In this document: in pieces, positions 56,909 through 64,000 of the stretch
Position numbering within the stretch: position 1 is the first letter of the stretch
How the letters are laid out: each line of letters opens with the position of its first letter
Assembly: GCF_034347425.1 (NCBI RefSeq)
Contig: NZ_CP133779.1
Span: 3,410,001-3,474,000, forward strand
Source of the DNA: Undibacterium sp. CCC3.4
GTDB lineage: Bacteria; Pseudomonadota; Gammaproteobacteria; Burkholderiales; Burkholderiaceae_D
Length of the DNA stretch: 64,000 nt
Direction of reading: 5' to 3'
Position numbers and translations under genes: made by a program
The notes under the pieces: model-generated
Database searches by the model: none
Told to the model about the DNA's origin: nothing
The model's input: only the letters and a program-made list of their open reading frames with translations

Positions 56909-58345
56909 GTGACGATGCGAAGTTCTTCAAGTGAGTTGATCTTATCTTTCACGCAGATTGGTGCCATGCTGCGGGCGCGGCGCGAACTGATTTTTATGAT
57001 CACGGCCGGTGCCGTGCTGATCGCCGGCGTGGTCAGTTTGGTTCTGCCTAAAACCTATGTGGCGACGGCCGATATTTTCATCGATTATCGGATGAACGAT
57101 CCTATCAGTGGCCGCCAGTTTCATCCGCTGCAGGATGAAAGTTATTTGGAAACTCAATTTGATGTGATCAAGAGCGTGCAAGTGGCCGAGCGCGTGATCG
57201 ATAGTTTGCGCCTGCAAGATAGCGAAGAGAGCCGTCATTTGACGGCACGCTTCGGCGAGCAGCGTGGTTTGCGCGCGCTGGCCGAGTCGATCAGCAAGAA
57301 TGTCGAAGTCGTGCCGCATAAGAACAGTCGGGTGATTGCGATCCAGTATTCGGCCGCCAACCCGCAGAGTGCCAAAGAGATCGTCAATGCGATCATCAAA
57401 GCGTATATCAGTTTGTCGCTGGAAATGATGAATGCGCCGGCACGCGCACGGAAAGATCAATACAATGCCCAGCTTGAATCGCTGAGCCGACAAATCGATG
57501 ATATTCAAAAGAAACTCACCGCCTACCAGCAGGAATACCAAATCGTCGATCTCGATGAGCGTGTCGATCTGGAATCGCGCCAAATGACGGCCTTGAGCGC
57601 GCATTTACTCGATATTCAGATACAGCGCATCGATGCCCAGTCCAAGCAACGTTCGCTCAGTCAGTTGACGCAGCATGGGAATCTGAGCTCGGATTTGCCG
57701 GAAGTGGCTGGCATTGGTAATATTTCCGGCCTCAAGGCGGCGCTGATTTCACTCGATGCCCAGATGGCTAATGCCCGTAGTACCTTGGGGGTGCATCATC
57801 CGCGTTATCTGGCGATTGAAGAGGAACGACTGGCCTTACAGGCCAAGCTGCAGCGCGAATCGGGTACGGTGCTCAATACCATGCAAGCCGTCGATGGCCG
57901 TTTGGCGCAACAAGAAAAAGTGTTGGAGCAATCACTGGCTGGCTATCAGAAAAAAACTTTTGAAAATAAAAAGCACCGCGATGTGATCAGTTCGTATCAA
58001 CGCCAGCTCGACAGCGTACAGAAAATTTACAATGCCGCGATCCAGAAATTCGATGAATTGTTGATGACCAGTAATGTCTCGATTTCCGATGCCACCGTTA
58101 TGCAATGGGCCGAATTACCCGAAAAACATGCCAAGCCCTTGCTCAGGAATAATCTTATTTTCGGCTTGTTCGGCGGTTTGCTGTTCGGTTTGAGTGTCGC
58201 GTTTTTACTGGAATTATTAAAACGACGGGTGCGCTGTGTGGAAGACTTGGAACGTGAATTCGATGTGCCGGTGATGGCACAGGTCGGCTTCATTGAAACC
58301 GGGCCGGTGGCCAGTGTAGCGCGGGCGGGGAGCTCACATGTTTGA
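56909..58345 (+). CDS. Wzz/GumC-type chain-length determinant
   Basis: A 478-residue inner-membrane co-polymerase: membrane segment near residues 27-46 and another near 425-447 flank a periplasmic region with long coiled coils (SLSRQIDDIQKKLTAYQQEY, HRDVISSYQRQLDSVQK). The Wzz signature PLRNNLIFGLFGGLLFGL is present. It controls polymer length with the ATPase encoded next. The start is GTG at 56909 or ATG at 56915. It overlaps the next gene by 8 bp. Confidence 0.9.
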   Translation: MTMRSSSSELILSFTQIGAMLRARRELIFMITAGAVLIAGVVSLVLPKTYVATADIFIDYRMNDPISGRQFHPLQDESYLETQFDVIKSVQVAERVIDSLRLQDSEESRHLTARFGEQRGLRALAESISKNVEVVPHKNSRVIAIQYSAANPQSAKEIVNAIIKAYISLSLEMMNAPARARKDQYNAQLESLSRQIDDIQKKLTAYQQEYQIVDLDERVDLESRQMTALSAHLLDIQIQRIDAQSKQRSLSQLTQHGNLSSDLPEVAGIGNISGLKAALISLDAQMANARSTLGVHHPRYLAIEEERLALQAKLQRESGTVLNTMQAVDGRLAQQEKVLEQSLAGYQKKTFENKKHRDVISSYQRQLDSVQKIYNAAIQKFDELLMTSNVSISDATVMQWAELPEKHAKPLLRNNLIFGLFGGLLFGLSVAFLLELLKRRVRCVEDLEREFDVPVMAQVGFIETGPVASVARAGSSHV

Positions 58346-59291
58346 GTCGGAAAAATCAGCGCCGTCAGAAAATCCGGCACCGCTCAAAATCGGTCGCTTA
58401 GGGGACTTGTTTCTGCAGCGCGGACGCCTCAGTGCGGACCAAGTAGAGCAAATTTTCGCCCAACAGCAGCAAAAGAAAATGCGTTTCGGTGATGCGGCTC
58501 TGAGCCTTGGTTTATTGACGCAAACCGAGATCGACGCGGCGCTGGGCGAACAGTTCGGTTTTGGTGGGACTGAATTGTTAACTGGTGTGGCCGATCCCAA
58601 GCTGCGCTTTTTTCATGCGCCATTCTCGCGCGAAGCCGAAGAAATTCGCCGCTTGCGCAGCGAGTTGTTGCTCAAATTCAGTGCCAGCGAAAAAATTCGG
58701 ATTGCCTTGGTGAGTGCCGGTGTTGGCGAAGGCAAGACCTATATGGCAGCCAGTTTGGCGATCGCCTTGTCGCAGCTCGGTCGGCGCACTTTACTGGTCG
58801 ATGCCGATATGCGCTCGGGTAATTTGCATGAATTGTTTGCCTTACCCACGCCTGATGGCTTGTCATCGGTTCTGGCCGGCCGCATTCCCTTGTCGGCCGC
58901 TTTGATTCCTTTGCTGCCGAATTTACAGTTTTTACCGGCCGGCCCACGCGTGCCGAATCCTTTGGAAATTCTGCGGGTACCGCGCATCGGCGAGTTACTG
59001 CTAGGCTGTCATGAACAGTTTGATGCCGTAATTTTTGATAGTCACAGTGCCGCGGCGGCTTCGGATGCGCAAATGTTGGCGCATCAAGTGGGGGCAGTAC
59101 TGTTAGTGGCACAGAAAGACCGCAGCTTGTTCTCTGATTTGCGTGGATTGAAAGAGGAAATGCAGAGTGCTGGTGTGGCGGTGATCGGCACGATTTACAA
59201 CCAGCATGAAGAAGTGTCGCGCGTGCGCCGCTGGTGGAATTATTTGCCGTTTTTCAGACGCGCTGCCGTGCCAGTGAAGCCGCATGCCTGA
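58338..59291 (+). CDS. CpsD/EpsG-like tyrosine-kinase-type ATPase with N-terminal MshEN domain
   Basis: A 317-residue cytoplasmic protein. Residues 20-72 have the exact MshEN layout: a 24-residue motif (R20-L-G to Q43), a 5-residue linker, and a second 24-residue motif (R49-F-G to Q72), each with Gly at position 3 and 10 and a final Gln. MshEN domains bind cyclic di-GMP. A BY-kinase P-loop domain follows: Walker A GVGEGKT (128-134), Walker A' LLVDADMR (152-159) and Walker B VIFDS. The C-terminal Tyr cluster of true BY-kinases is absent (one Tyr in the last 25 residues). It probably drives polymerisation and export with the Wzz-like protein. Confidence 0.88.
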   Translation: MFESEKSAPSENPAPLKIGRLGDLFLQRGRLSADQVEQIFAQQQQKKMRFGDAALSLGLLTQTEIDAALGEQFGFGGTELLTGVADPKLRFFHAPFSREAEEIRRLRSELLLKFSASEKIRIALVSAGVGEGKTYMAASLAIALSQLGRRTLLVDADMRSGNLHELFALPTPDGLSSVLAGRIPLSAALIPLLPNLQFLPAGPRVPNPLEILRVPRIGELLLGCHEQFDAVIFDSHSAAAASDAQMLAHQVGAVLLVAQKDRSLFSDLRGLKEEMQSAGVAVIGTIYNQHEEVSRVRRWWNYLPFFRRAAVPVKPHA

Positions 59292-60207
59292 GCTCAGTGT
59301 GTGCATTTGCACTTATCGAAGGCCGCAGTTGTTGGCGCGCTTACTCACTGCCGTGTTCGCGCAAAACTTGGCAGCGCAGCGCTTCGAAGTGGTGGTGCTC
59401 GATAATGATGCGCAACAGTCGGCCGCCTCGGTGTTGGCCGAGTTCGCTGCGCGCTTCCCGCAACGCTTGACCAGTCTCACCCTGAGCGTATCGAATATCT
59501 CGTTGGCGCGGAATGCCGTGATCGCCGCCGCCCGTGGCCAATACTTGTGTTTGATCGACGATGATGAGTGTCCGCAGCCGGATTGGCTGGAGCAATTATT
59601 GCGAGTACAACAGCAGTATGCGGCCGATGTGGTATTCGCACCGGTAGTGCCGGAGTATCAAGATGGGGTGCCGGAGTGGATACGTCGGGGCGGATATTTT
59701 GAGCGCGCGCGTATGCCTAGCGGTACCCGCATTGACGATAAAAATGCCCGCAGCGGTAATGTCTTGCTGCGGCGTGCAGCTCTGGCACCCAGCGTTGATG
59801 GTAATGGGCCGTTTGACACGGCGTATGGCAATAGTGGTGGCGAAGATACCATGTTGTTTCGCCGTTTGCTGGCCGCTGGTGCCGGCATGGTCTGGTGCGA
59901 TGAAGCGGCAGTCAGTGAACAAGTGCCGCTGGAACGCGCCAGCGCGCGCTGGTTATTACAGAGGTCGTTTCGGACTGGGCAATTATTCATGCGCACCGAG
60001 CTGGCAATGGCGGCACAGCCGCGTCGCCGCGCCGCGTACCTGGTGCTGCGCGCGCTGCTGCAAGCTGTGTTGGCCGCGCTGTTGGCCCTTGGTTTGCTGG
60101 TCTTCAAGCCGCTGCGAGCATTTCATTGGGCGCGCATCGTCGCCTCTCAGTGCGGCAAGCTCAATCACTTCCGCGGTAAAAAACCGCATATTTATGGACA
60201 AGCCTGA
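59284..60207 (+). CDS. Family 2 glycosyltransferase
   Basis: A 307-residue GT-A enzyme with CICTYRRPQLL, VVVLDND, the metal motif CLIDDDECP and an NSGGEDTMLFRRL acceptor motif, plus a C-terminal hydrophobic segment. It overlaps the kinase-like gene by 8 bp. It adds an unknown sugar in exopolysaccharide synthesis. Confidence 0.88.
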   Translation: MPELSVCICTYRRPQLLARLLTAVFAQNLAAQRFEVVVLDNDAQQSAASVLAEFAARFPQRLTSLTLSVSNISLARNAVIAAARGQYLCLIDDDECPQPDWLEQLLRVQQQYAADVVFAPVVPEYQDGVPEWIRRGGYFERARMPSGTRIDDKNARSGNVLLRRAALAPSVDGNGPFDTAYGNSGGEDTMLFRRLLAAGAGMVWCDEAAVSEQVPLERASARWLLQRSFRTGQLFMRTELAMAAQPRRRAAYLVLRALLQAVLAALLALGLLVFKPLRAFHWARIVASQCGKLNHFRGKKPHIYGQA

Positions 60208-60216
60208 AGTATCTCT

Positions 60217-61278
60217 ATGCACCCTGTAAATTCCCTGCCGCATGCCGCCCGGCTGCCGGCGCTCGATGGCTTGCGGGCTGTCTCGATCTTGCTGGTCTTG
60301 TTTTCCCACGCTTGGCTTGGTCACTTAATACCCGGCGGTTTGGGTGTGACGATCTTTTTCTTTATCAGTGGCTACATCATTACCCGTTTAATGATCAGCG
60401 AAACGCGCCAGTACGGGGCGCTGCGGCTGCGGCAATTTTACTTGCGGCGGGTGTTTCGCTTGATGCCAGCCTTGCTGGTATTCGTCGTCGCTGCGCTGCT
60501 TGTCATGGCTTGTGCCGGGGTAGTTTGGCAATGGCAGGAGTTGGCTTCGGTATTCTTTTATTTTGCCAATTATTTTGCTATTTTCATCGGTTACAGCGGC
60601 GAAGTCTTGCCGCCGCCTTTGTCTATTACTTGGTCGCTGGCAGTGGAAGAACATTTTTACATGGTGTTTCCATTTTTATTCTTGGCCTTGATTGCCAAAC
60701 CACGCCGTTTTCTTGCCTGCATCCTGAGCTTGTTGGTGCTGGTGCTGGCTTGGCGCGTCTATCTGGTGTATGGGGTCGGGCTCGATCAATTAGTCCATTA
60801 CCGTATCTATAAAGCCACCGATACAAGGGCCGATTCCATCTTATACGGCACTGCCTTGGCTTTGATTGAAGCATATTTCCCGCGCGTGCAGGGCTATTTG
60901 CAGCGGCCCGCGCTGGCGGCCCTTGGTGTGCTGCTGTTGTTGGCCACCTTAGTGTTTCGCGATGAAGCCTTCCGTGAATCGTATCGCTACTCTTTGCAAG
61001 GTATCGCTTTGCTGTGCCTGTTTTCTTATGCGGTGCTGCAGCCAACTCGGGTTCAAGCTTGCTTGGCTGCGCCACTGATGCTGTATATCGGTCGCATCAG
61101 TTACTCACTCTATCTGTATCACTGGCTGGTGTTCGGCATGATGACGGTGTGGTTGCCGCCTTTGGCGCTGCCGCTGCGGGTAGCAATCATGCTCGCGGCC
61201 TCGCTGCTGCTGGCCGATTTATCCTGCCGCTGGGTCGAACAACCTGGGTTGGCTCTGGGTCGGCGTTTGCTGCGCTGA
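60217..61278 (+). CDS. Acyltransferase 3 (OafA-like) membrane protein
   Basis: A 353-residue membrane acyltransferase with about ten segments: RLPALDGLRAVSILLVLFSH (catalytic His), GVTIFFFISGYIITRLM, FYLRRVFRLMPAL and WSLAVEEHFYMVFPF. It probably O-acetylates the exopolysaccharide. Its last 92 bp overlap the end of the convergent ligase-like gene. Confidence 0.9.
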   Translation: MHPVNSLPHAARLPALDGLRAVSILLVLFSHAWLGHLIPGGLGVTIFFFISGYIITRLMISETRQYGALRLRQFYLRRVFRLMPALLVFVVAALLVMACAGVVWQWQELASVFFYFANYFAIFIGYSGEVLPPPLSITWSLAVEEHFYMVFPFLFLALIAKPRRFLACILSLLVLVLAWRVYLVYGVGLDQLVHYRIYKATDTRADSILYGTALALIEAYFPRVQGYLQRPALAALGVLLLLATLVFRDEAFRESYRYSLQGIALLCLFSYAVLQPTRVQACLAAPLMLYIGRISYSLYLYHWLVFGMMTVWLPPLALPLRVAIMLAASLLLADLSCRWVEQPGLALGRRLLR

Positions 61279-62566
61279 GGCGGCGGTTGACGCAGGTGCT
61301 GGCGACGAGTGCGAAGATAAAAAACACGTTTTGAAAACCAAAGCCGCGAAACAGGCTGCTTTCGGTAAAATTGGTCACCACGACCACCAACAACATGGCA
61401 CTCCAGAAGGCCGCTTGCAAGCGGTCGCCATGCGCCATGATGGCCAGTTGACGCGCTTGCGTGAGTAATACCAGTACGGTTCCACCCAGCCCGATCAAAC
61501 CTTGTTCATTGAGTATGTCGAGATAACCATTATGCGATTGCAAGGGTATCCAGTTGAGCGCGCTGATCACATATTGCGACAAACTGTCGGGCCCCAGCCA
61601 AAATGCACCGTAACCGAGTCCGATGACCCAGTGCCGATGAATTTCCAGCCAAACCAAGTTCCAAATATCGGTGCGACCGGTTAAATCAGAACCTTTGCCA
61701 AATAAACTCGCGATCGGTGCCGATACTTCTGGCCAAGTTGGAAAGCGCGATTCTTGCAAATAGAATGCATACAACATCAGCAGGATCAGACACAACAGGC
61801 TGAGCAGGATGCGCGTCAGTGAGTAGTCGGAAGAGAGACGGCGTTTTCTGAACAGATGAAACACGGCGCTGGTTGAGAGCGCGATCAACAGGCTGGTCGA
61901 ACTTTTACTCATGATGAGCATGAAAAAACTGAACAGCAGCGCAGCGCCCAAGAATTTGCTATCGATACGCTCCATGCAAGCCTTGACTTGCCACAGCAAG
62001 AGCGCCATCGCTGCAACTTGCCCGAGTTCATTTTTTTGCGATAAGGCACCGCGCCAGGCATTGCCGAGTTCGTAATCGATGCCAATCGAGGGGAAGGCGA
62101 GTGCCATTACCAGCGACAGCAGCAGCATGCCCATCAATACCCGCAACAAGGCCGTGACTATCAGATGCAGTGGCTGAGGTGCAAGTTGTATGGATAGGCC
62201 GATGAGGACGATGCCATACAGCTGTATGGCACGTTTAAAACTGACGCCGGCCAAGGGCGACCACAGACTCGATAGTAAGCACCACAGCAAGACTAACAGC
62301 AGGAAAGGGTTGATCGCACGTAAATCTTGGCGCGCCACCGGTAAATTGCGGTACAGCACATATAGCGCGACCAAGATCAGGCTGCCCCATTCGAGCTTGG
62401 TAGTCAGCGAGCCCTCCATGGTCAAGGCCGAGGTGCCGGCATAGTCCCAGGATATGCCGTATGGCAATAATGAGAAGATGGCAAACAACATCACCATGGC
62501 TTGTATCAGGTGGATTTCAACTGCTGGTAAGGCTGGGGCTTGTTGTTGAGTAGAAAGAATCTTCAT
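61187..62566 (-). CDS. O-antigen ligase-like (Wzy_C) membrane protein
   Basis: A 459-residue protein with about eleven segments and the large periplasmic loop of the Wzy_C family: GRTDIWNLVW, then GLGYGAFW and SHNGYLDILNEQGLIG. Such proteins polymerise or ligate lipid-linked glycan units; here a polymerase for the exopolysaccharide is the likeliest role. The hydrophilic C-terminal 30 residues are encoded opposite the acyltransferase gene. Confidence 0.87.
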   Translation of the reverse strand: MKILSTQQQAPALPAVEIHLIQAMVMLFAIFSLLPYGISWDYAGTSALTMEGSLTTKLEWGSLILVALYVLYRNLPVARQDLRAINPFLLLVLLWCLLSSLWSPLAGVSFKRAIQLYGIVLIGLSIQLAPQPLHLIVTALLRVLMGMLLLSLVMALAFPSIGIDYELGNAWRGALSQKNELGQVAAMALLLWQVKACMERIDSKFLGAALLFSFFMLIMSKSSTSLLIALSTSAVFHLFRKRRLSSDYSLTRILLSLLCLILLMLYAFYLQESRFPTWPEVSAPIASLFGKGSDLTGRTDIWNLVWLEIHRHWVIGLGYGAFWLGPDSLSQYVISALNWIPLQSHNGYLDILNEQGLIGLGGTVLVLLTQARQLAIMAHGDRLQAAFWSAMLLVVVVTNFTESSLFRGFGFQNVFFIFALVASTCVNRRLSAANADPEPTQVVRPSGRINRPAAARPRA

Positions 62567-62634
62567 CGGCGCATAGGTTTAGCAATTGTTTGTGAGATAT
62601 TCTACTGGCTGGCTTTGCTAATGCGATTTATTTC

Positions 62635-64000
62635 ATGAATTATTTTCCAACAATCGGCCGTTTTGTCCTTGCTGCCGGGCTGCTGCTGGGTTCACTGACG
62701 GCGTCGGCTGCGACGAATCCCGATTGGTATCGTTTCGATGTCAATCCCGATCAATTTTCCAGTATCACCGATTTCAGTGCGCTCAATCAGCCCCTGACGG
62801 CGGCCGACCGGGTGTTTGCCAAGGATGCGCATTTTTACCGCGTCGGTGCCGATGGGAAAGCCAATAGCGCCGACGATACGCGCGTGCGCTTTTTCGGCAT
62901 CAGTTTGGCTGGTGCAGCCAATTTTCCGACTCCCGAGCAGGCGCTGCAATTGGCGCGACGCTTGCGTAGTCTCGGTTTTAATGCGGTGCGCCTGCATCAC
63001 CTCGACAGTGTACTCAGTGATAGCAGCGACGATCCGCAAGGCATCTTGGGCAGTGGGGCCTTTCCGAGTTTCAACCCGGTGGCGCTGAGTCGTTTGCGCG
63101 GCTTGATCGATGCGCTCAAGCAGGAGGGCCTGTATGTGAATTTGAACTTACATGTGGGATATACATTTCGCTATGCCGTCGATCAAGTGACACCGCTGCC
63201 GCCCGGCAGTAGCATGCCCTTTGCCAGTCATCCACTGCATTTGTTTGAGCCACGTATGCTGACTTTGCAGGTTGAGTATGCGCAACAACTGATACGACGC
63301 CTGCACTTGAATGAAGATAGTGCCTTGGCGATGATAGAGATCAGCAACGAATCGTCCTTGCTCGGGGCTTGGCAAAGACGTGAACTCGATGCTTTGCCGG
63401 GCGAATACCAACGCTTATTGCAACTGCAGTGGCAGCATTGGATAGTGCGGCAATATGGCAGTGTGGAGCAAGCTTGTGCCCGCTGGGATAGTTGCGGACT
63501 CAGTCGCAGCGGTGCGCTCTTGCTACAGCAAGAGGAAGCCCGGGTGCTGACCGAAGGCAGCGGATGGCTGGGCCGTGCTGCGCAACTGTTGCGGCGCTGT
63601 TTGCGGCGCATAGACTGGCCTTTGCCAGCCTTGCTGGAGACGCAATATGTCGGGGCGGAGCGTGGTGCGCAGCGGCGCGTGCTCGATTTCACTGCATTTC
63701 TGGTGGCGATGGATAAGCAGTATCTCGATACCCTGCGTGCGGCAGTGCGCGCCGAGGTCGGGCCCTTGGTACCCTTGAGCGGTACGCAAATGTATTTCGG
63801 TGGCATTTTGAATGCCGATGCCCAGCGCGAGCTCGATTATGTCGACGAGCATGTGTATGTCGATCATTATGATTTTCCTCATCAGCCTTGGGATAGACAT
63901 GACTGGCGCATCCGTGATCAGTCAGCCTTGCGGGAGGGTTGGGAAGTCTTGCTGAAACGGGCGTTTTACCGTGACCGTAACAAGCCTTTCGTCATCAGTG
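62635..64000 (+). CDS. Exported glycoside hydrolase (GH-A clan type), cut by right edge
   Basis: At least 455 codons, with a signal peptide (LLLGSLTASAA) and a TIM-barrel hydrolase resembling GH5-type enzymes. LGFNAVRLHHLD is followed by the acid/base Asn-Glu in MIEISNESSLLG, and the last residues RNKPFVIS run toward the expected nucleophile Glu outside the window. It may trim or cleave the polysaccharide made by this locus. It is divergent from the ligase-like gene. Confidence 0.8.
   Translation, partial: MNYFPTIGRFVLAAGLLLGSLTASAATNPDWYRFDVNPDQFSSITDFSALNQPLTAADRVFAKDAHFYRVGADGKANSADDTRVRFFGISLAGAANFPTPEQALQLARRLRSLGFNAVRLHHLDSVLSDSSDDPQGILGSGAFPSFNPVALSRLRGLIDALKQEGLYVNLNLHVGYTFRYAVDQVTPLPPGSSMPFASHPLHLFEPRMLTLQVEYAQQLIRRLHLNEDSALAMIEISNESSLLGAWQRRELDALPGEYQRLLQLQWQHWIVRQYGSVEQACARWDSCGLSRSGALLLQQEEARVLTEGSGWLGRAAQLLRRCLRRIDWPLPALLETQYVGAERGAQRRVLDFTAFLVAMDKQYLDTLRAAVRAEVGPLVPLSGTQMYFGGILNADAQRELDYVDEHVYVDHYDFPHQPWDRHDWRIRDQSALREGWEVLLKRAFYRDRNKPFVIS

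Overview
The window looks like a chromosomal segment of a Betaproteobacterium, probably a Burkholderiales member close to the Oxalobacteraceae. The basis is the look of the housekeeping proteins and the gene order carAB-greA-yhbY-rlmE-ftsH-folP-glmM. Species cannot be set from sequence reading alone.

Layout. 1-6943 (-): an ndvB/chvB-type cyclic beta-1,2-glucan synthase, cut by the left edge, preceded by one or two small genes. 8088-10319: an exported catalase-peroxidase with a clear terminator. 10403-11186: a decayed gene end, a MITE-like element, a sigma-54 promoter and an ANTAR-type antitermination leader. 11187-19453: the assimilatory nitrate operon narK-nirB-nirD-nasC-nasA. 19454-23186 is accessory DNA: an unrecognised protein with seven exact 26-residue repeats, a DUF4124 protein, a solitary AAA-type ATPase behind four phased 10-bp repeats, and a second MITE-like copy. 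23187-28855: envelope genes (Sel1 lipoprotein, CpdB, patatin, NlpC/P60, GlcG/HbpS-like) and a third MITE-like copy. 29089-39748: housekeeping genes, ending at a tRNA-Arg(TCT).

40306-48151 is a tightly packed cluster resembling the mycobacterial decaprenyl-phosphoryl-D-arabinose pathway: a HAD phosphatase fused to a UbiA-type phosphoribosyltransferase, DprE1, DprE2, an epimerase-like protein, an FAD enzyme, a GtrA flippase-like protein and a large membrane protein that may be the glycosyltransferase. It ends at the fourth MITE-like copy. 48501-50897 (-) carries wrbA, a DUF2069 gene and an FAD-linked oxidase. 50996-64000 holds a BrkB/YihY protein, a GNAT enzyme and an exopolysaccharide locus: priming transferase, glycosyltransferases, Wza-like exporter, Wzz-like protein, a tyrosine-kinase-like ATPase with a built-in c-di-GMP-binding-type domain, acyltransferase, O-antigen-ligase-like protein and a glycoside hydrolase cut by the right edge.

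Most notable: the ANTAR leader with sigma-54 promoter, the polyprenyl-arabinose-like cluster in a proteobacterium, the 26-residue repeat protein, the MshEN-kinase fusion, and a palindromic MITE-like family that seems to enter hairpin loops in one orientation.
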